From Gordionus sp. m RMFG-2023 (Eukaryota > Nematomorpha > Gordioida > Chordodea > Parachordodidae), in the NCBI RefSeq assembly GCF_954871325.1, contig NC_088775.1:85475561-85539560 (forward strand): a stretch of 64,000 bases of DNA, in the 5' to 3' direction. Shown here in pieces: positions 1 to 10,559 of this stretch. The stretch's first letter is position 1, and every line of letters begins with the position of its first letter. The position numbers and the translations under genes are program-made. Below the pieces are notes generated by a model. That model had not been told where the DNA came from and did not search any database. It worked only from the letters and a program-made list of their open reading frames with translations.

Positions 1-802
1 AAGGCATAGTTGAAACGTTGAAAATGAGAAAGTATATGGAATGATAAAGATGCATCTAATACTGAAAAATATTTTTGTGAATATTTACCAAACTCCTTTT
101 ATTATATAAATTGTTTGTATGAATTATATTTTTAAACTTTTTTTATTATATAAATTGTTTGTATGAATTATATTTTTACTAAAACTATAAATGTGAATAA
201 CATTGTTTAGCCAATAATGAAGTTAATAGGCTTCTTAAATTATTTAAGAATATTGAGATGAATGCCGCCAACATTTTTCTACTAATATTTAATATTTTTT
301 TAAGAATATTGATAAACCTTGCCAAATCATGGAATCAATACTTGATTTATAAAAACGCTATCTTTTACATTATTAAAAACAATCATAACTCAATTTAAAT
401 TAAAATTAGCTGGGCATACAAAATATTAAAATATTTTAATTTTCTATTACCAACATTCTTGCAAAAATTAGCCATCACCAATAATATAATGCTTGACATT
501 ATTGGAGAATTCGAACAGCTAAAATCAAATAAGAAGTTTGGTATTATGATCTAAGCACCATTATTATATCAGAGGGCCCATTAACACTGTAGACGTATTG
601 CGATTATTTTATCAAACTTTAAGCTTAAGAACTAATGTCAAAACACTTTTAATAATATTAGTTACACTCCCAAACATTACTTGAACCAATGATCGATCAT
701 TTTCGATATTAACTAGACTTTAAAGTTATTTGAGGGCCCATGGTCAGACCAAAACGAATGGATTGGCTCATCTAAATATATATAGGCTTTAATCCCACAC
801 CA
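1..802. other. AT-rich stretch without recognised gene
   Basis: No open frame, splice-bounded exon or element end that I could support. A 45-base segment around 120-165 is repeated almost exactly from the segment just before it (the text attatataaattgtttg occurs twice). The left neighbour of the POMGNT1-like gene should lie beyond this edge, since that gene runs leftwards out of its visible exons. Confidence 0.4.
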
Positions 803-850
803 ATTAGCCGTTATTAAAATTCGACTCAAATCGAGTGATTTAACAACACT
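803..850. repeat. Half copy of the long-TIR MITE family 1
   Basis: The sequence gccgtt..aaaattcgactcaaatcgag..tttaacaacact matches the right terminal inverted repeat of the MITE seen whole at 3199-3400 and 18000-18219. The left half is missing. Confidence 0.55.
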
Positions 851-879
851 ATTTATATTGATTTTACATTAAGAAAAAG

Positions 880-976
880 AAATATGATTTTTTTAAATAA
901 CCCCGGCCGAAGGCCAGACAAAATGGACACCTCCCCTCCCCCCGACCCCTTATGAAGAATTCCTAGCTACGCCACT
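880..976 (-). mobile_element. Right end of a hAT-like element (CAGTGGCGTAGC type)
   Basis: Read on the minus strand the end is CAGTGGCGTAGCTAGG, then a G-rich run, then TCTGGCCTTCGGCC. The same order (AAGTGGCGTATCC, poly-G, ctggccttcggccag) occurs at 17620-17700, so both are ends of one hAT-like family. The other end of this copy was not found. Confidence 0.5.
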
Positions 977-977
977 G

Positions 978-1079
978 CTTGCGATAGTCTTCAGAATCAG
1001 GTAAATGTAGAGCAAATTTAATGTTCAAGTTATTTAATTTTTTGAGTTCCTTATGAATGGGAAAAGTCGGATTAGATGT
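978..1079 (-). other. Open frame cut by a hAT end, origin unknown
   Basis: A 34-codon minus-strand frame (…NPTFPIHKELKKLNNLN…, …HLPDSEDYRK) is open with ordinary amino-acid composition and stops exactly where the CAGTGGCGTAGC inverted repeat begins. It lies downstream of the POMGNT1-like exons on the same strand, but I could not align it to that family. It may be part of another coding exon interrupted by the transposon, or chance. Confidence 0.25.
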
Positions 1080-1329
1080 GATGTGTGAAGATGTATGTTT
1101 GCGTCTTTAATTTGTATTTTCTAAAATTACACATGCTGGAACTCTGCGAAATCCATATATTATTACACACTCCACTTTAATTATATACTTTAATTCAAAA
1201 ATTACTATATTCAACATGTTTTACCTAGTAAATCCAACTAGTTATAGTTTTTATCCATTTTTAAGTAAAATTCAATAAAATCTCATTATCAAAAGTAAAA
1301 TCATTAAGAATTTTTTTTTTAATATTAAC

Positions 1330-3137
1330 TTTGGAATAATGAGCCCAAGCTTGCTGTAACGCCTTGTGGAATAGTTCTGAATAATATATACGCATAGAGA
1401 AATAAAATTTATAGGAATTATGAAACTTACGGACGGTAAAAAAAAGATAAATTGTTAGAACAAGAATGTCCTTTATTAAAAAATGTCGCAAAATTGCAGT
1501 TTGAAATGCTCTTTCAAACTAAAAAATCTGTGATCTTTGAAAAATATTTAGATGTTTATGAGAATGCTCAGACAAGTTTTTTAATCAAATTTTAAAATTC
1601 GGATTTATTTTTGTAAAAAATTTTTAAAAAATGATTTTAATTTTCTTAAGAAAATATCTTCAATTTTGTTTTAAATTACTTTTTTCAAACTCTGCAGAAA
1701 TACAACAGAATTTATAGAGGGAAACTTCAATTATAGGGGAAATAAAAAAGAATTACCATTATAATTAAAAGAGGAAGATATGTGATGAGGCTTTGCTCCA
1801 AATAATTCGGTTATATCTTTGAATACTGGCACCAATTCATCATAAGCCACCTATTATAGAAGTGCATAATTTTAGCATAGATAGTTTATAATCAAGGGTA
1901 AACTAAATAATGGTCTATAAAACATCCTAAATATTATCATTACAAAACTAATTTATAATATTATCTAACAACATTTAAAAAATGTAATATTAAAATTACA
2001 TTATTAATATAAATAATATTTTTTTTTACCCTTCCCTATTTTAGTTTGTATTTGTTTAGTAAGCACTATTTAAATTCAGATTGTAGTTACGAATAAATTA
2101 AAAAGTGGCATACCATGATCATTGAAGGCTTGATTCCAGGTTGCATAATCAAAGTTTCTAACGTCATCCTTAGAGAGATATGAGATATCCCTATTTGTAA
2201 AAAAAAAGATATTTCTTTAGCCACCCTCCTCCCCCTTAACATTTCTAATTGTTAATTTTGTTGGCGCGACAAATAAATAAAAACATTGTGCCATCTAGTT
2301 ACTTAAATTTCTTTTGAATGAGACATTTTGTAGAACAATTAACAAATGAATCATTAAAAAAACTGATAACCTCCTAACAACGAAAATGATTGTCGGTTAT
2401 CTCAATGTAATATATTTTTTATTATTAATATGTTATGTTGAGTTAATTGTTTAAGATATTCGTTTTCTAAATAAATAAATGTTAATTATTAAGTAAAAGT
2501 TTTAAAAAAAACACACTAAAATAATGAGATAACCTGCGACGACCAAAATTGGCGTATTATAAATAGGGTGAAACGCGTGTCCAGGCTTTATTAATGGAGC
2601 AGGAGCTATGTATTCGTATATATGTTCATCTAAAAAAAAATTATATTAAATTTATTTAAATCCTACTTTACAAAAATGAAAGGTAAGATACCCGTGCCCA
2701 GCAGACCTAATAATTATAATTATTTATATTAAGATGTCTTTATTAATCTCCTATGACAATATCCGTATTTATAAACTGTACTAATTGTAATTGTATGAGT
2801 TATTATATAATAACTTGATAAAACCAGAACTAAATTAGTGGAACTTTGTTATTTAAAAACATTGGAGAGGGTTTAACCAGGTCTTTAGGCTTTGATTAAA
2901 ATCAAAGATTGGGACTTCATTATAATCCTTCCATCTTTATATTTGGAATTAATAAATAAATAATATAAACCATCGCAAAAATCGGCGAAATCCCCATATA
3001 TAGTGCAATAATCTCTGCGTTTGACGTTATCAGCCAAGGAAGGATCTGGTTTAATTATGATACCCTGAAAATTTTTAGAGGCAAACAAAATTTAACGTCT
3101 ATAGTCGGTGCCCAGGAACCGTGGGCATCTGGAAATT
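1330..3137 (-). CDS. POMGNT1: POMGNT1-like O-mannose beta-1,2-N-acetylglucosaminyltransferase, internal exons
   Basis: Five minus-strand exons with matching GT-AG sites and phases: 3137-2971, 2629-2534, 2190-2114, 1850-1757, 1376-1330. The first carries the stem signature KRRDYCTIYGDFADFC (family RRRDFC...VC) after a SWAP segment. The next give APAPLIKP, TPILVVAG, then VAYDELVPVFKDITELFG and ELFHKALQQAWAHY, matching in order the start of the GT13 catalytic domain of animal POMGNT1. The enzyme adds GlcNAc to O-mannose in the Golgi. Exon 3137-2971 shifts frame once within its run AAAAATTTTC; a 32-nt intron there would also keep frame, but family spacing favours a one-base indel. The acidic catalytic motif should lie in the next exon; a candidate at 1143-1107 reads VPACVILEN then stops, without the expected EED. 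The gene may therefore be decayed, or its true next exon lies outside. N-terminal exons are not identified with confidence. Confidence 0.72.
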
Positions 3138-3198
3138 CTAACTGTTTTTTTAGATAGAATAGATAAACATAATTCAAAATTTTATAGTTAGTTATGAG

Positions 3199-3400
3199 TA
3201 GTGTTGTTAAACTTAAAAACGGCTAGCTCAATATTTTAGCTAGAAAAATATTGCTTAAGCCTCGAAATTTCGCTAATTGTTGTCTAGACCTTTGTGCCAT
3301 CTATGAGCAAAATCTTCAGGCTTGCGAAATATTATTCTGGATAAAATATTGAATTAGTCGTTTTCAAAAATCGGCTCAAATCGAGCCGCGTAACAACACA
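3199..3400. mobile_element. Long-TIR MITE family 1, Mutator-like
   Basis: The element starts TAGTGTTGTTAAAC and ends GTAACAACACA, with long inverted arms containing aaaacggctagctcaatatttt and its complement. Direct 9-bp flanks agttatgag / aggtatgag differ at one base, which suits a Mutator-type transposase. It sits in a likely intron of the POMGNT1-like gene. Confidence 0.7.
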
Positions 3401-3745
3401 AGGTATGAGCTTATATAAGGGAACCAGACAACTCAAGTAATGTTCAATTTTTAAATAATCAAAATTAAAAGAGGTGAGAAAAAAAACAATATTGAAATTT
3501 TAACTTAGATGAAATTGAGAAGAATGGATTGTATCAAATAAATAGTCTCTATATAAAAGATTTGGATTGATTATTCAAGTGTTTCTAATAATATATGCAA
3601 AAAAAAAGAAATAGTAAAATACTGTTAACGGCTTTAATTCAGTTATTCTTTCCCTTACTTTTCTTCTTTTTTTTATTACCTATCCTAGCAATTATTTAAA
3701 AATTTTGCATGAATTTTCAGAACCAAATTCGAAGATAGTGCAAAC

Positions 3746-3790
3746 CTACTACAATAATCCAACGCTTTTCGTGTTTACTTTTATATATTT
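3746..3790 (-). CDS. Possible upstream POMGNT1-like exon
   Basis: A 45-nt open segment bounded by AG (gagttag) and GT (GTTTGC), phase 1 at both ends, reads KHEKRWIIVV. This resembles the family segment with a W followed by hydrophobics (WRDMWAFVVV) that precedes the stem motif, and its phase matches the next exon at 3137. The link is weak because the segment is so short; the spacing to the next conserved segment is about ten residues shorter than in vertebrates. Confidence 0.3.
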
Positions 3791-4077
3791 CTAACTCTTT
3801 ATTATTATATCGTTAATGAGACTATTAACTGTTGTAATTTGCCAGCATTCCTTTTATAATGAGGTTTTATAAACATTTTTATAAATTCTGTGATTGAGAA
3901 AATTTTTTGGAATTTTATAATATAACTAGCTAATAACCCGTTAAGAATAAAAGGGTTGATGGGTAATTAGTTAGTTTGTATATATGGTACTAAATATGCT
4001 TTATAGTAAAATTTAGGAGAAAAAGAGATAAAATTGTTGCAATGTAACCAGTGAGCATTAAGGGTATTAGAAATATC

Positions 4078-4590
4078 AAAATTTAAATTTGTGATAGAAA
4101 TCATATTGGGTAAAATTAAAAATAGAGATGCTTCTAAATTTTTGAATTTTACATATGGGCTAGACATTGGTCTCAAAATTTTGTTTTGCAGACACAGCAG
4201 GCCTGATCAAAAAACCACGTCCCCTGCAACTTTCGCAATTAATAATGTCTTAAATTTAATTTTATATTTAGAATAAAATTTAAATTTGTGATCGAAATCA
4301 TATTGAATAAAATTTAAAATAGAGATGCTTGCGAAATTTTTAATTTTAAATATGGGGTGGACATTGACCTGAAATTTTTTTTTGCAGACATAGCCAGGCA
4401 TCAAAAAACCAAGTCCCATGCAACTTTCATAAAATTTTGCCATTTATTTCTATTGTAATTTAATAAGAATGTCTTAAATTAAATTTTATATTCCATTTAT
4501 TTTTATTGTTATCTTAAATTTAATTTTATATTTAGAATAAAATTTAAATTTGTGATAAAAATCATATTGGATAAAATTTAAAATAGATAA
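4078..4590. repeat. 195-bp tandem repeat, about 2.5 copies
   Basis: Two full units (starting aaatttaaatttgtgat near 4080 and 4275) and the start of a third near 4530 share blocks such as gaaatcatatt and gagatgctt. The third unit stops where the 1.55-kb dispersed block begins at 4600. Open frames on both strands here are repeat by-products. Confidence 0.75.
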
Positions 4591-4599
4591 AGGGCGAAT

Positions 4600-6150
4600 C
4601 AGAATTATTAAAGTAAAAGAACGCTTAAAGACAAATGATTGTGCTATTAATCAAAATCCTTTATTTTCGGAGATGTATTTCTAAGATACTTAAGCGATTT
4701 GACTATTGGCTGATTATGCCATATATTTTATAATAATTTTTTCCAGTATTTTATTATGCTTCGGAAATTTTTAAAATATGTGAAGTTTAATTAACCCTAT
4801 CTTTGCAAATTATAAATTTAATTAATTTTCTTATATTTGAATATTATTTATATTTATTTAATTATCTAATTATGAAATTATTTTAATTACAACATATCAC
4901 ATGAATAGGAGTTAATCCGAGATCATTTTAAGAATGCCATAGTAATTAGAATATAATTTGTCACACATTATAATTTGAAAATTAGGCGTTTGTGTCAATA
5001 TAACCAATATAAATTCTCTGCAAACTGTTTTTTTTAAATAAAATTAAATATTCCTATGTTCCTATTTTGTGGTTGTGAATAGAGATCATCATAATTATTT
5101 TTTTAATTTCCTTTTAAATTTTTAATTAGGAAAAGTAAATGAAATGATTTCATTAAAAAATTTTACGAAAACGTTTAATCAAGCTACAAGGTAAATAGAA
5201 ATTATAGATAAAGGTAAATAATAAATCCAACATAATAAATTGTATCTTAACACTGGATAAATAGAAGCATCACAATGATGCCCAGGGCAGGTCTCATACG
5301 AATTTCAAAGGATAATTTAGGATGGTTACTCTCTCAACTTACAACATAGTAAGTATCTATTTTGCATGCAATTTAATCATTTATTATTTTGATCGGGGCA
5401 AAGGGGGTCTAGAGAACTCGAATTCCCATAGCATAGAACAATTTATCGCCATAAGGCCTTTTTAGAGACGTAGCACTAGTATACCTTTTTTCTGGCCATT
5501 TGAACTGTAATGAACATAACTCGTTTACGATAACGCAAACACAACTATTATCACAATATAGATAAACATGGGAATAAATATGTATATTTATAAATATGAA
5601 TCTACAGCTACACGTACATTTTTTTTTGCATATTTAAAATAAAAAAATAGATAAGCGCTACATTTGCCTACAATTCTTATGGCTTATTTTATTATTATTT
5701 TTATGCCAGATGCTAATATCCACTTTAATTCTTTGAAAATATTATATTAGATACCATTTTTGGTAATTTTGTAATGGCATTTCTAGAAATCATTGAGAAT
5801 ATCACTATTATTTCGAAAAATTATAATTATTCTAGGAATAATGTAATAAAATAATGCATTGAAATATTTGCTAATCAAGATCGTTAATCTTGCTTTAGCA
5901 AATATTGCGTTATTATTAATTAAGTATATCCATAATTTAATCTTAATGACTTGTTTATATTTAAGACAAGTAATAAAAATTTCATTATATCATAAAACAG
6001 GCAAGAATTTCCAGTAAAACTGTCAAATAATTGAAAAAGAAAAGTTATTTATAAATAAACAGTTAATTTGAATATAAAATTTGTAAGGATAATTAAAATG
6101 TTTAAATTGTAAAGGTAATTGAAAGGTTTAAATTTTAACCAAATTAAATA
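4600..6150. repeat. Dispersed 1.55-kb block, copy 1
   Basis: It is collinear and highly similar with 50871-54480, from cagaattattaaa to aaaggtttaaatttta. It encodes no protein that I can see. It keeps the uninterrupted sequence attatatc at 5984-5991 where copy 2 carries a hAT insertion. It could be a non-autonomous transposon or a segmental duplication; no clear terminal repeats are visible. Confidence 0.85.
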
Positions 6151-6183
6151 AGACCAGGCTAATATTTAAAAAATTGGATAAGC

Positions 6184-7284
6184 TGGATGTTAAATCCGCC
6201 CTACATCTGTCAACCTCCGACAATAAGCTGGCTCCCTACGATTTAGTAACTTATCAGGCCCTTCTCTTAAAACACCTCTCACACGATTAAAAATGAAATA
6301 CCGACTTACCCTGAAACTCCTCTAATTGCGGCCACTTATACCGCAAGTCACGTTAGAAAGGCTATTCTCTCCTTCAAACGCGATTCCTCACCTGGGTTCG
6401 ATGGGTTTCGCCCAATATTTTTACAAGACCTAACCGCACTTTACACATAACACAACAATGTGACGTTCTAGAAATAAATACCCAATTAATCAACCGTATG
6501 CTTACTGGAGGCATACCACAAGCCATTATTCCACTGCTATACGGAGCTAAACTCATCGCTCTCCATAAATCAATAAGATATTCACCCAATCGCTATTGGA
6601 ACCACTGGGCGTCGAACTGCCAAACTAGTAGTTAGGAGATTATTGTTCACAATATCCAATCACCTTCGCCCGAATCAATTAGGGGTCAACGTATAAGGTG
6701 GATGTGAGGTATCCAACGGACCCCACCAACGATATTCTAGTCAAAAGACTTCTCGAACTCCTTTAACTCTCTAAGACGTGGGGCCTTTCTAAATCCTATC
6801 CTCACCCTCTACCCAGAATTCTCACAATTTATCTTCGATTGTTATGCTAATCCCTCGCATCTTCAATTCGGAGATAGATTGATTCCTTCTAGCGATGGGA
6901 TACAACAAGGTCACCCTCTAGGTTCCTGTTTGTTCTGTCTGGGCATTAATATTTTAATACGAGACATTAATGACCAATGCAAGTTAAATCTTCATAACTG
7001 GTATATCGACGATGGTATACTAGCCGGCCCACCGACTGAAGTTCTGAAGGCAATCCAAATAATAAAATCCAGAGAGAAAAATTTGGGACTTCGATCAGAC
7101 AAATGCGAATATCGTCCTCTTGGGATCATTGACTTAACCACGATACTATGTTTAATCATACACCATTGAACGCTTTAACACATCTCGGATCTCCAATAGG
7201 TAAATACGAGTCCTTTATCAAGTTCTTTGCCGATATTCTACGAGAGATATCCCTTATGCGCGATACACTATCTCGCCTCCCAGC
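6184..7284 (+). mobile_element. Non-LTR retroelement fragment with reverse transcriptase
   Basis: Frame-shifting plus-strand coding pieces align in order with a non-LTR RT common in invertebrates: APYDLVTYQALLLKH, then VRKAILSFKRDSSPGFDGF, then GIQQGHPLGSCLF near 6900 and the active-site segment WYIDDGILAG at about 7000-7030 (YIDDG in the YxDD position). GC content and codon use are far above the surroundings. It is broken by several frameshifts and ends where the hAT inverted repeat CAGGGTTG starts at 7285. A C-terminal portion of the same kind of element lies at 31385-31804. Confidence 0.8.
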
Positions 7285-9571
7285 CAGGGTTGTCATGCCC
7301 CCCCCCTCAGCGGGAGACTCCCGCATTTTTTTAGTTTACACGCAGACAACTCACTCCTGCAAAATTACCGCAATTGGGAATCTCCCGCAAAAATCTACTA
7401 CAATTTTTTAATATCTCCCGCACAATTTCTTTTTAGCATTTTAACGTTTTTAATTATATAAATAATAATTTTGAGAGACAGTAATTGATTATTTTTATAT
7501 TTTTAAAATAAATGTTAAATATTTATTCGAAAAACATGTCATTTTTATCCAATAATAAATCAACATTATTCATTTCATTCATATTTTATCATTTTCAGTG
7601 TGTTTGTATATAACAATATAGGGCTTGGCGCTTAATTATCACGTTCAGGTTAAATTAAATATATAATAAAATAATATTATACTGATTTCAATGATACTGA
7701 TAATTATTTTATTTATTATATTCAATCACATTATTAATAATACAGATGCAACTACAGTTGCGGAAATCATATAAACCTATTCTATCATTACAATATGGGT
7801 CGAATATTTTCCCTACAATATTTAACGACTCCAATATAAATTTAAACTTTACTTGTGGTAGAACAAAAATGAACAAGGCTATCACAAATGTTTTATGACC
7901 TGAATCCAAGAGGTCAATTCTAGACGATTTGAAAGGTAGACATCCATATACAATTTTAACAGATGCATCTAATAAGGGAAATACTAAAACATTTCCCTTG
8001 ATTCTTCACTATTTCAACAAGAATAAGGGTATTTCAATAAAACTGTTAAAATATTTTTCCTCGGATAATAAAAAATCCAACGATATAGCTAACCACATAA
8101 TGGTAAATAGAGCTGACTCAGGGTTATCAATGAGTTGCTTGTCAGCTTTCTGCGCTGATAATGCCTCTGTGAATTTTGTCAAAAACCAAAGTGTATTTAC
8201 CGAATTGAAGCAGCACAATAATGACTTAATACCAATTGGCTGCATATGCTATATACTACATAATTCTTGCTAGAAGGCAATGAATGTTTTATCTGTGCAT
8301 ATCGAAATAATTGTGATGAAATGTTTTAACGAATTTAGTTCATCAACTAAAAGAGGAGTTCGTGGAGTGGTCTGACTTGGAATGGTGTGAGTTGTTGCGA
8401 CATGTCCCTATCAGGTGTTTATCATCGATATAATTTTAAAATTTTACCAACCTTTAAAAATTACTTCTTAAATAAAGATTCCCTGAAATTTTAAAAATTT
8501 TTATCGAGGATGAAATGACAGAAGCATATTTAGGAATTTTCACATGTAGGAAATCTACTAAATGCTATTAATATTCAATTGCAATCAGAAGAATCTTTAT
8601 TAATGAAGATTCACAAAATTATGCTCAGTTGTGTTCATCTTTACAGTTAAAAATTGATAATAAATTTTATGTCACTATCACTAAAAATATTATATTAAAA
8701 TGTACTCTAATTAATGTATTTTTAAAAGAAACAATTTTTATTAAGACAATTTAGAATATTTGCGATCAAAATTTGATTTTAATAATTCTATTTACAAATG
8801 TATAAATATGACCTTGGAACAGAAACCATCAATTGATGGTTTTATAATTTAATAAATATATTAAAAATACCGATAGATATTGATGTCTTGTTTTAGGAGA
8901 TTGTAATTCTCTCTATATTTTATGATGCGCCAGGGTATTTAAAGTTAGATGGTTTAAAAACAGAGGAGGAATGGGTAGAATTTTTTCGTAATAACGATAA
9001 ATCCCCATGCTTGGAAAAAAGATGCAAGTATGTTTTCTCCTTACCTCGACTGCCTAGGAGAAAGGAAAGAAATCGGATTGCTCTAACGACATTAGAGGCT
9101 GAGCTAATGGTTAAACAAAATTATAAATGCCATGCCAGCAATTTTATAAATATCTTAAAAACGACGGTAAACGTGTTCCATTATTTAAATCTCAAATAAA
9201 ATATAATTAATATCATAATATTTAATTATCCATATTTTTTTTATATTTTATAAAATCTTTTTAATATTTTACATTGTAAAATTAAAATCGTTTGTTTTAT
9301 AAAATTAATATATTTTAATGATAAAGATAGTATTTAAAAAAAAATTGTCTCGTACTATAGTTACCTATTTTGAAAAATAGTTACCGACTTTGTATTTACA
9401 TAAAGTAATTAACAAAATTAATAGGCGGATAACTAAGTCAATTCAATATCCGATCGAAGGCCCGCAAAAATTTTTTTTAGCAATTTTTATATTTCTACCG
9501 CAATTTCCATATTTCTCCCATAAAATACCAAAATTCTCCCGCAATTTGAAAATTTTGACCTGGCAACCCTG
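7285..9571 (+). mobile_element. hAT DNA transposon, degenerate, with both ends
   Basis: The left end is CAGGGTTGTCA and the right end TGGCAACCCTG, inverted repeats of hAT type. Subterminal repeats of the type ctcccgcaattt occur near both ends (7300-7430 and 9455-9555). The interior is a decayed hAT transposase. The left flank is the retroelement at 6184-7284; the right flank is a minisatellite. No 8-bp target duplication is recognisable (ctcccagc against gttgtgtc). Confidence 0.8.
7929..9199 (+). pseudogene. hAT transposase remnant
   Basis: The frame at 7929-8273 reads ILTDASNKGNTKTFPLIL..YF, then FCADNASVNFVKNQSVF and GCICYILHN, the hAT catalytic-core layout TDGSN..FSADNASVNFG..CxxHxxHN. 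The ADN aspartate is present. After frameshifts, 9011-9199 has RKERNRIALTTLEAELMVK, the C-terminal hAT dimerisation segment. The stretch between is too decayed to read. It lies inside the inverted repeats at 7285 and 9571, so this was the element's own transposase. Confidence 0.75.
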
Positions 9572-9572
9572 G

Positions 9573-10219
9573 TTGTGTCTAAATTTGAAACAAAAATATA
9601 CTGTTAAGGATCTTGAAACAATAATATATTGCTCTTGATTTTCAGTACTACAATTTGTTGATTTTCAGTATCTTTTTGTTGAATGGCAGGAATCTACAAA
9701 TATAATATAATGTATCAGTTATGTCTAAATTTGAAACAATAATACATTGCTCTTGATTTTCAGTAATTCAATTTGATTGTTGATTTTCAGTATCTTTTTG
9801 TTGAATGGCAGGAATCTACAAATATAATATAATGTATCAGTTATTTTGAAACAATAATACATTGCTCTTGATTTTTAATAATACTAATTAATATTAATTT
9901 TCAGTATCTTTTTGTTGAATGGCAGGAATCTACAAATATAATATAATGTATCAGTTATTTTGAAACAATAATACATTGCTCTTGATTTTTAATAATACTA
10001 ATTAATATTAATTTTCAGTATCTTTTTGTTGAATGGCAGGAATCTACAAATATAATATAATGTATCAGTTATTAAATTTGAAACAAAAATTTACTGTTAA
10101 GGATCTTGAAACAATAATACATTGCTCTTGATTTTCAGTAATTCAATTTGATTGTTGATTTTCAGTATCTTTTTGTTAAATGGTATCTTGTGCAGGAATC
10201 TAAATATATAATAAAATAG
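9573..10219. repeat. Minisatellite, five units of about 114-148 bp
   Basis: Each unit contains gaaacaataatacattgctc, ttttcagtatctttttgtt and ggcaggaatct(aca)aatataat. Units begin near 9573, 9721, 9844, 9958 and 10072. Units three and four are practically identical. The first and last carry an extra aaaaat(a/t)tactgttaaggatc block, so the array is edged by matching variants. Confidence 0.85.
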
Positions 10220-10484
10220 TAATTAAATCAAAAAATTTACCAAGAATATCTATTATATCAGTTCAGTTGTTTGATTTATCAGTTAGTTGGTAATGGAAGA
10301 TGAATGAATGTTTAATAGGATTCTGTGGTGATTTTTAAAAAGAATGTAAAAAATTTAAAAATATCAGAATACCTATTTAATAGTTTGAATTTTAAAGTAG
10401 CTATAAACTTTGAATCGTATCTTCTATTTGATTAATTTTGTCAGATTAAGAAAAAAAAATCATTTTGCCAGATTAAGAAAAATA

Positions 10485-10554
10485 AACCTTTGCCGGGATT
10501 CGAACCTAAGTCCAATAATCCAAGCGACGTTCTTGCCGATTGGGCCACAAGCAC
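10485..10554 (-). tRNA. tRNA-like sequence, pseudo-tRNA or SINE head
   Basis: On the minus strand TGGCCCAATCGG fits a polymerase III A box and GGTTCGAATCC a B box, at tRNA spacing, with a T-loop TTCGAAT. Acceptor and T-stem pairing are poor, so this is not a credible functional tRNA. It may be a decayed tRNA or the head of a tRNA-derived SINE. Confidence 0.5.
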
Positions 10555-10559
10555 TTTTC

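Noticed and set aside
2885-3088. Minus-strand frame with CDGLYYLFINS, first read as an Ig tyrosine corner
   Set aside because: The part KRRDYCTIYGDFADFC matches the POMGNT1 stem, and a donor cuts the frame right after FCD, so the GLYY part is intron.
4091-4443. Open frames on both strands in the 195-bp tandem array
   Set aside because: They repeat with the unit and have no protein-like pattern.
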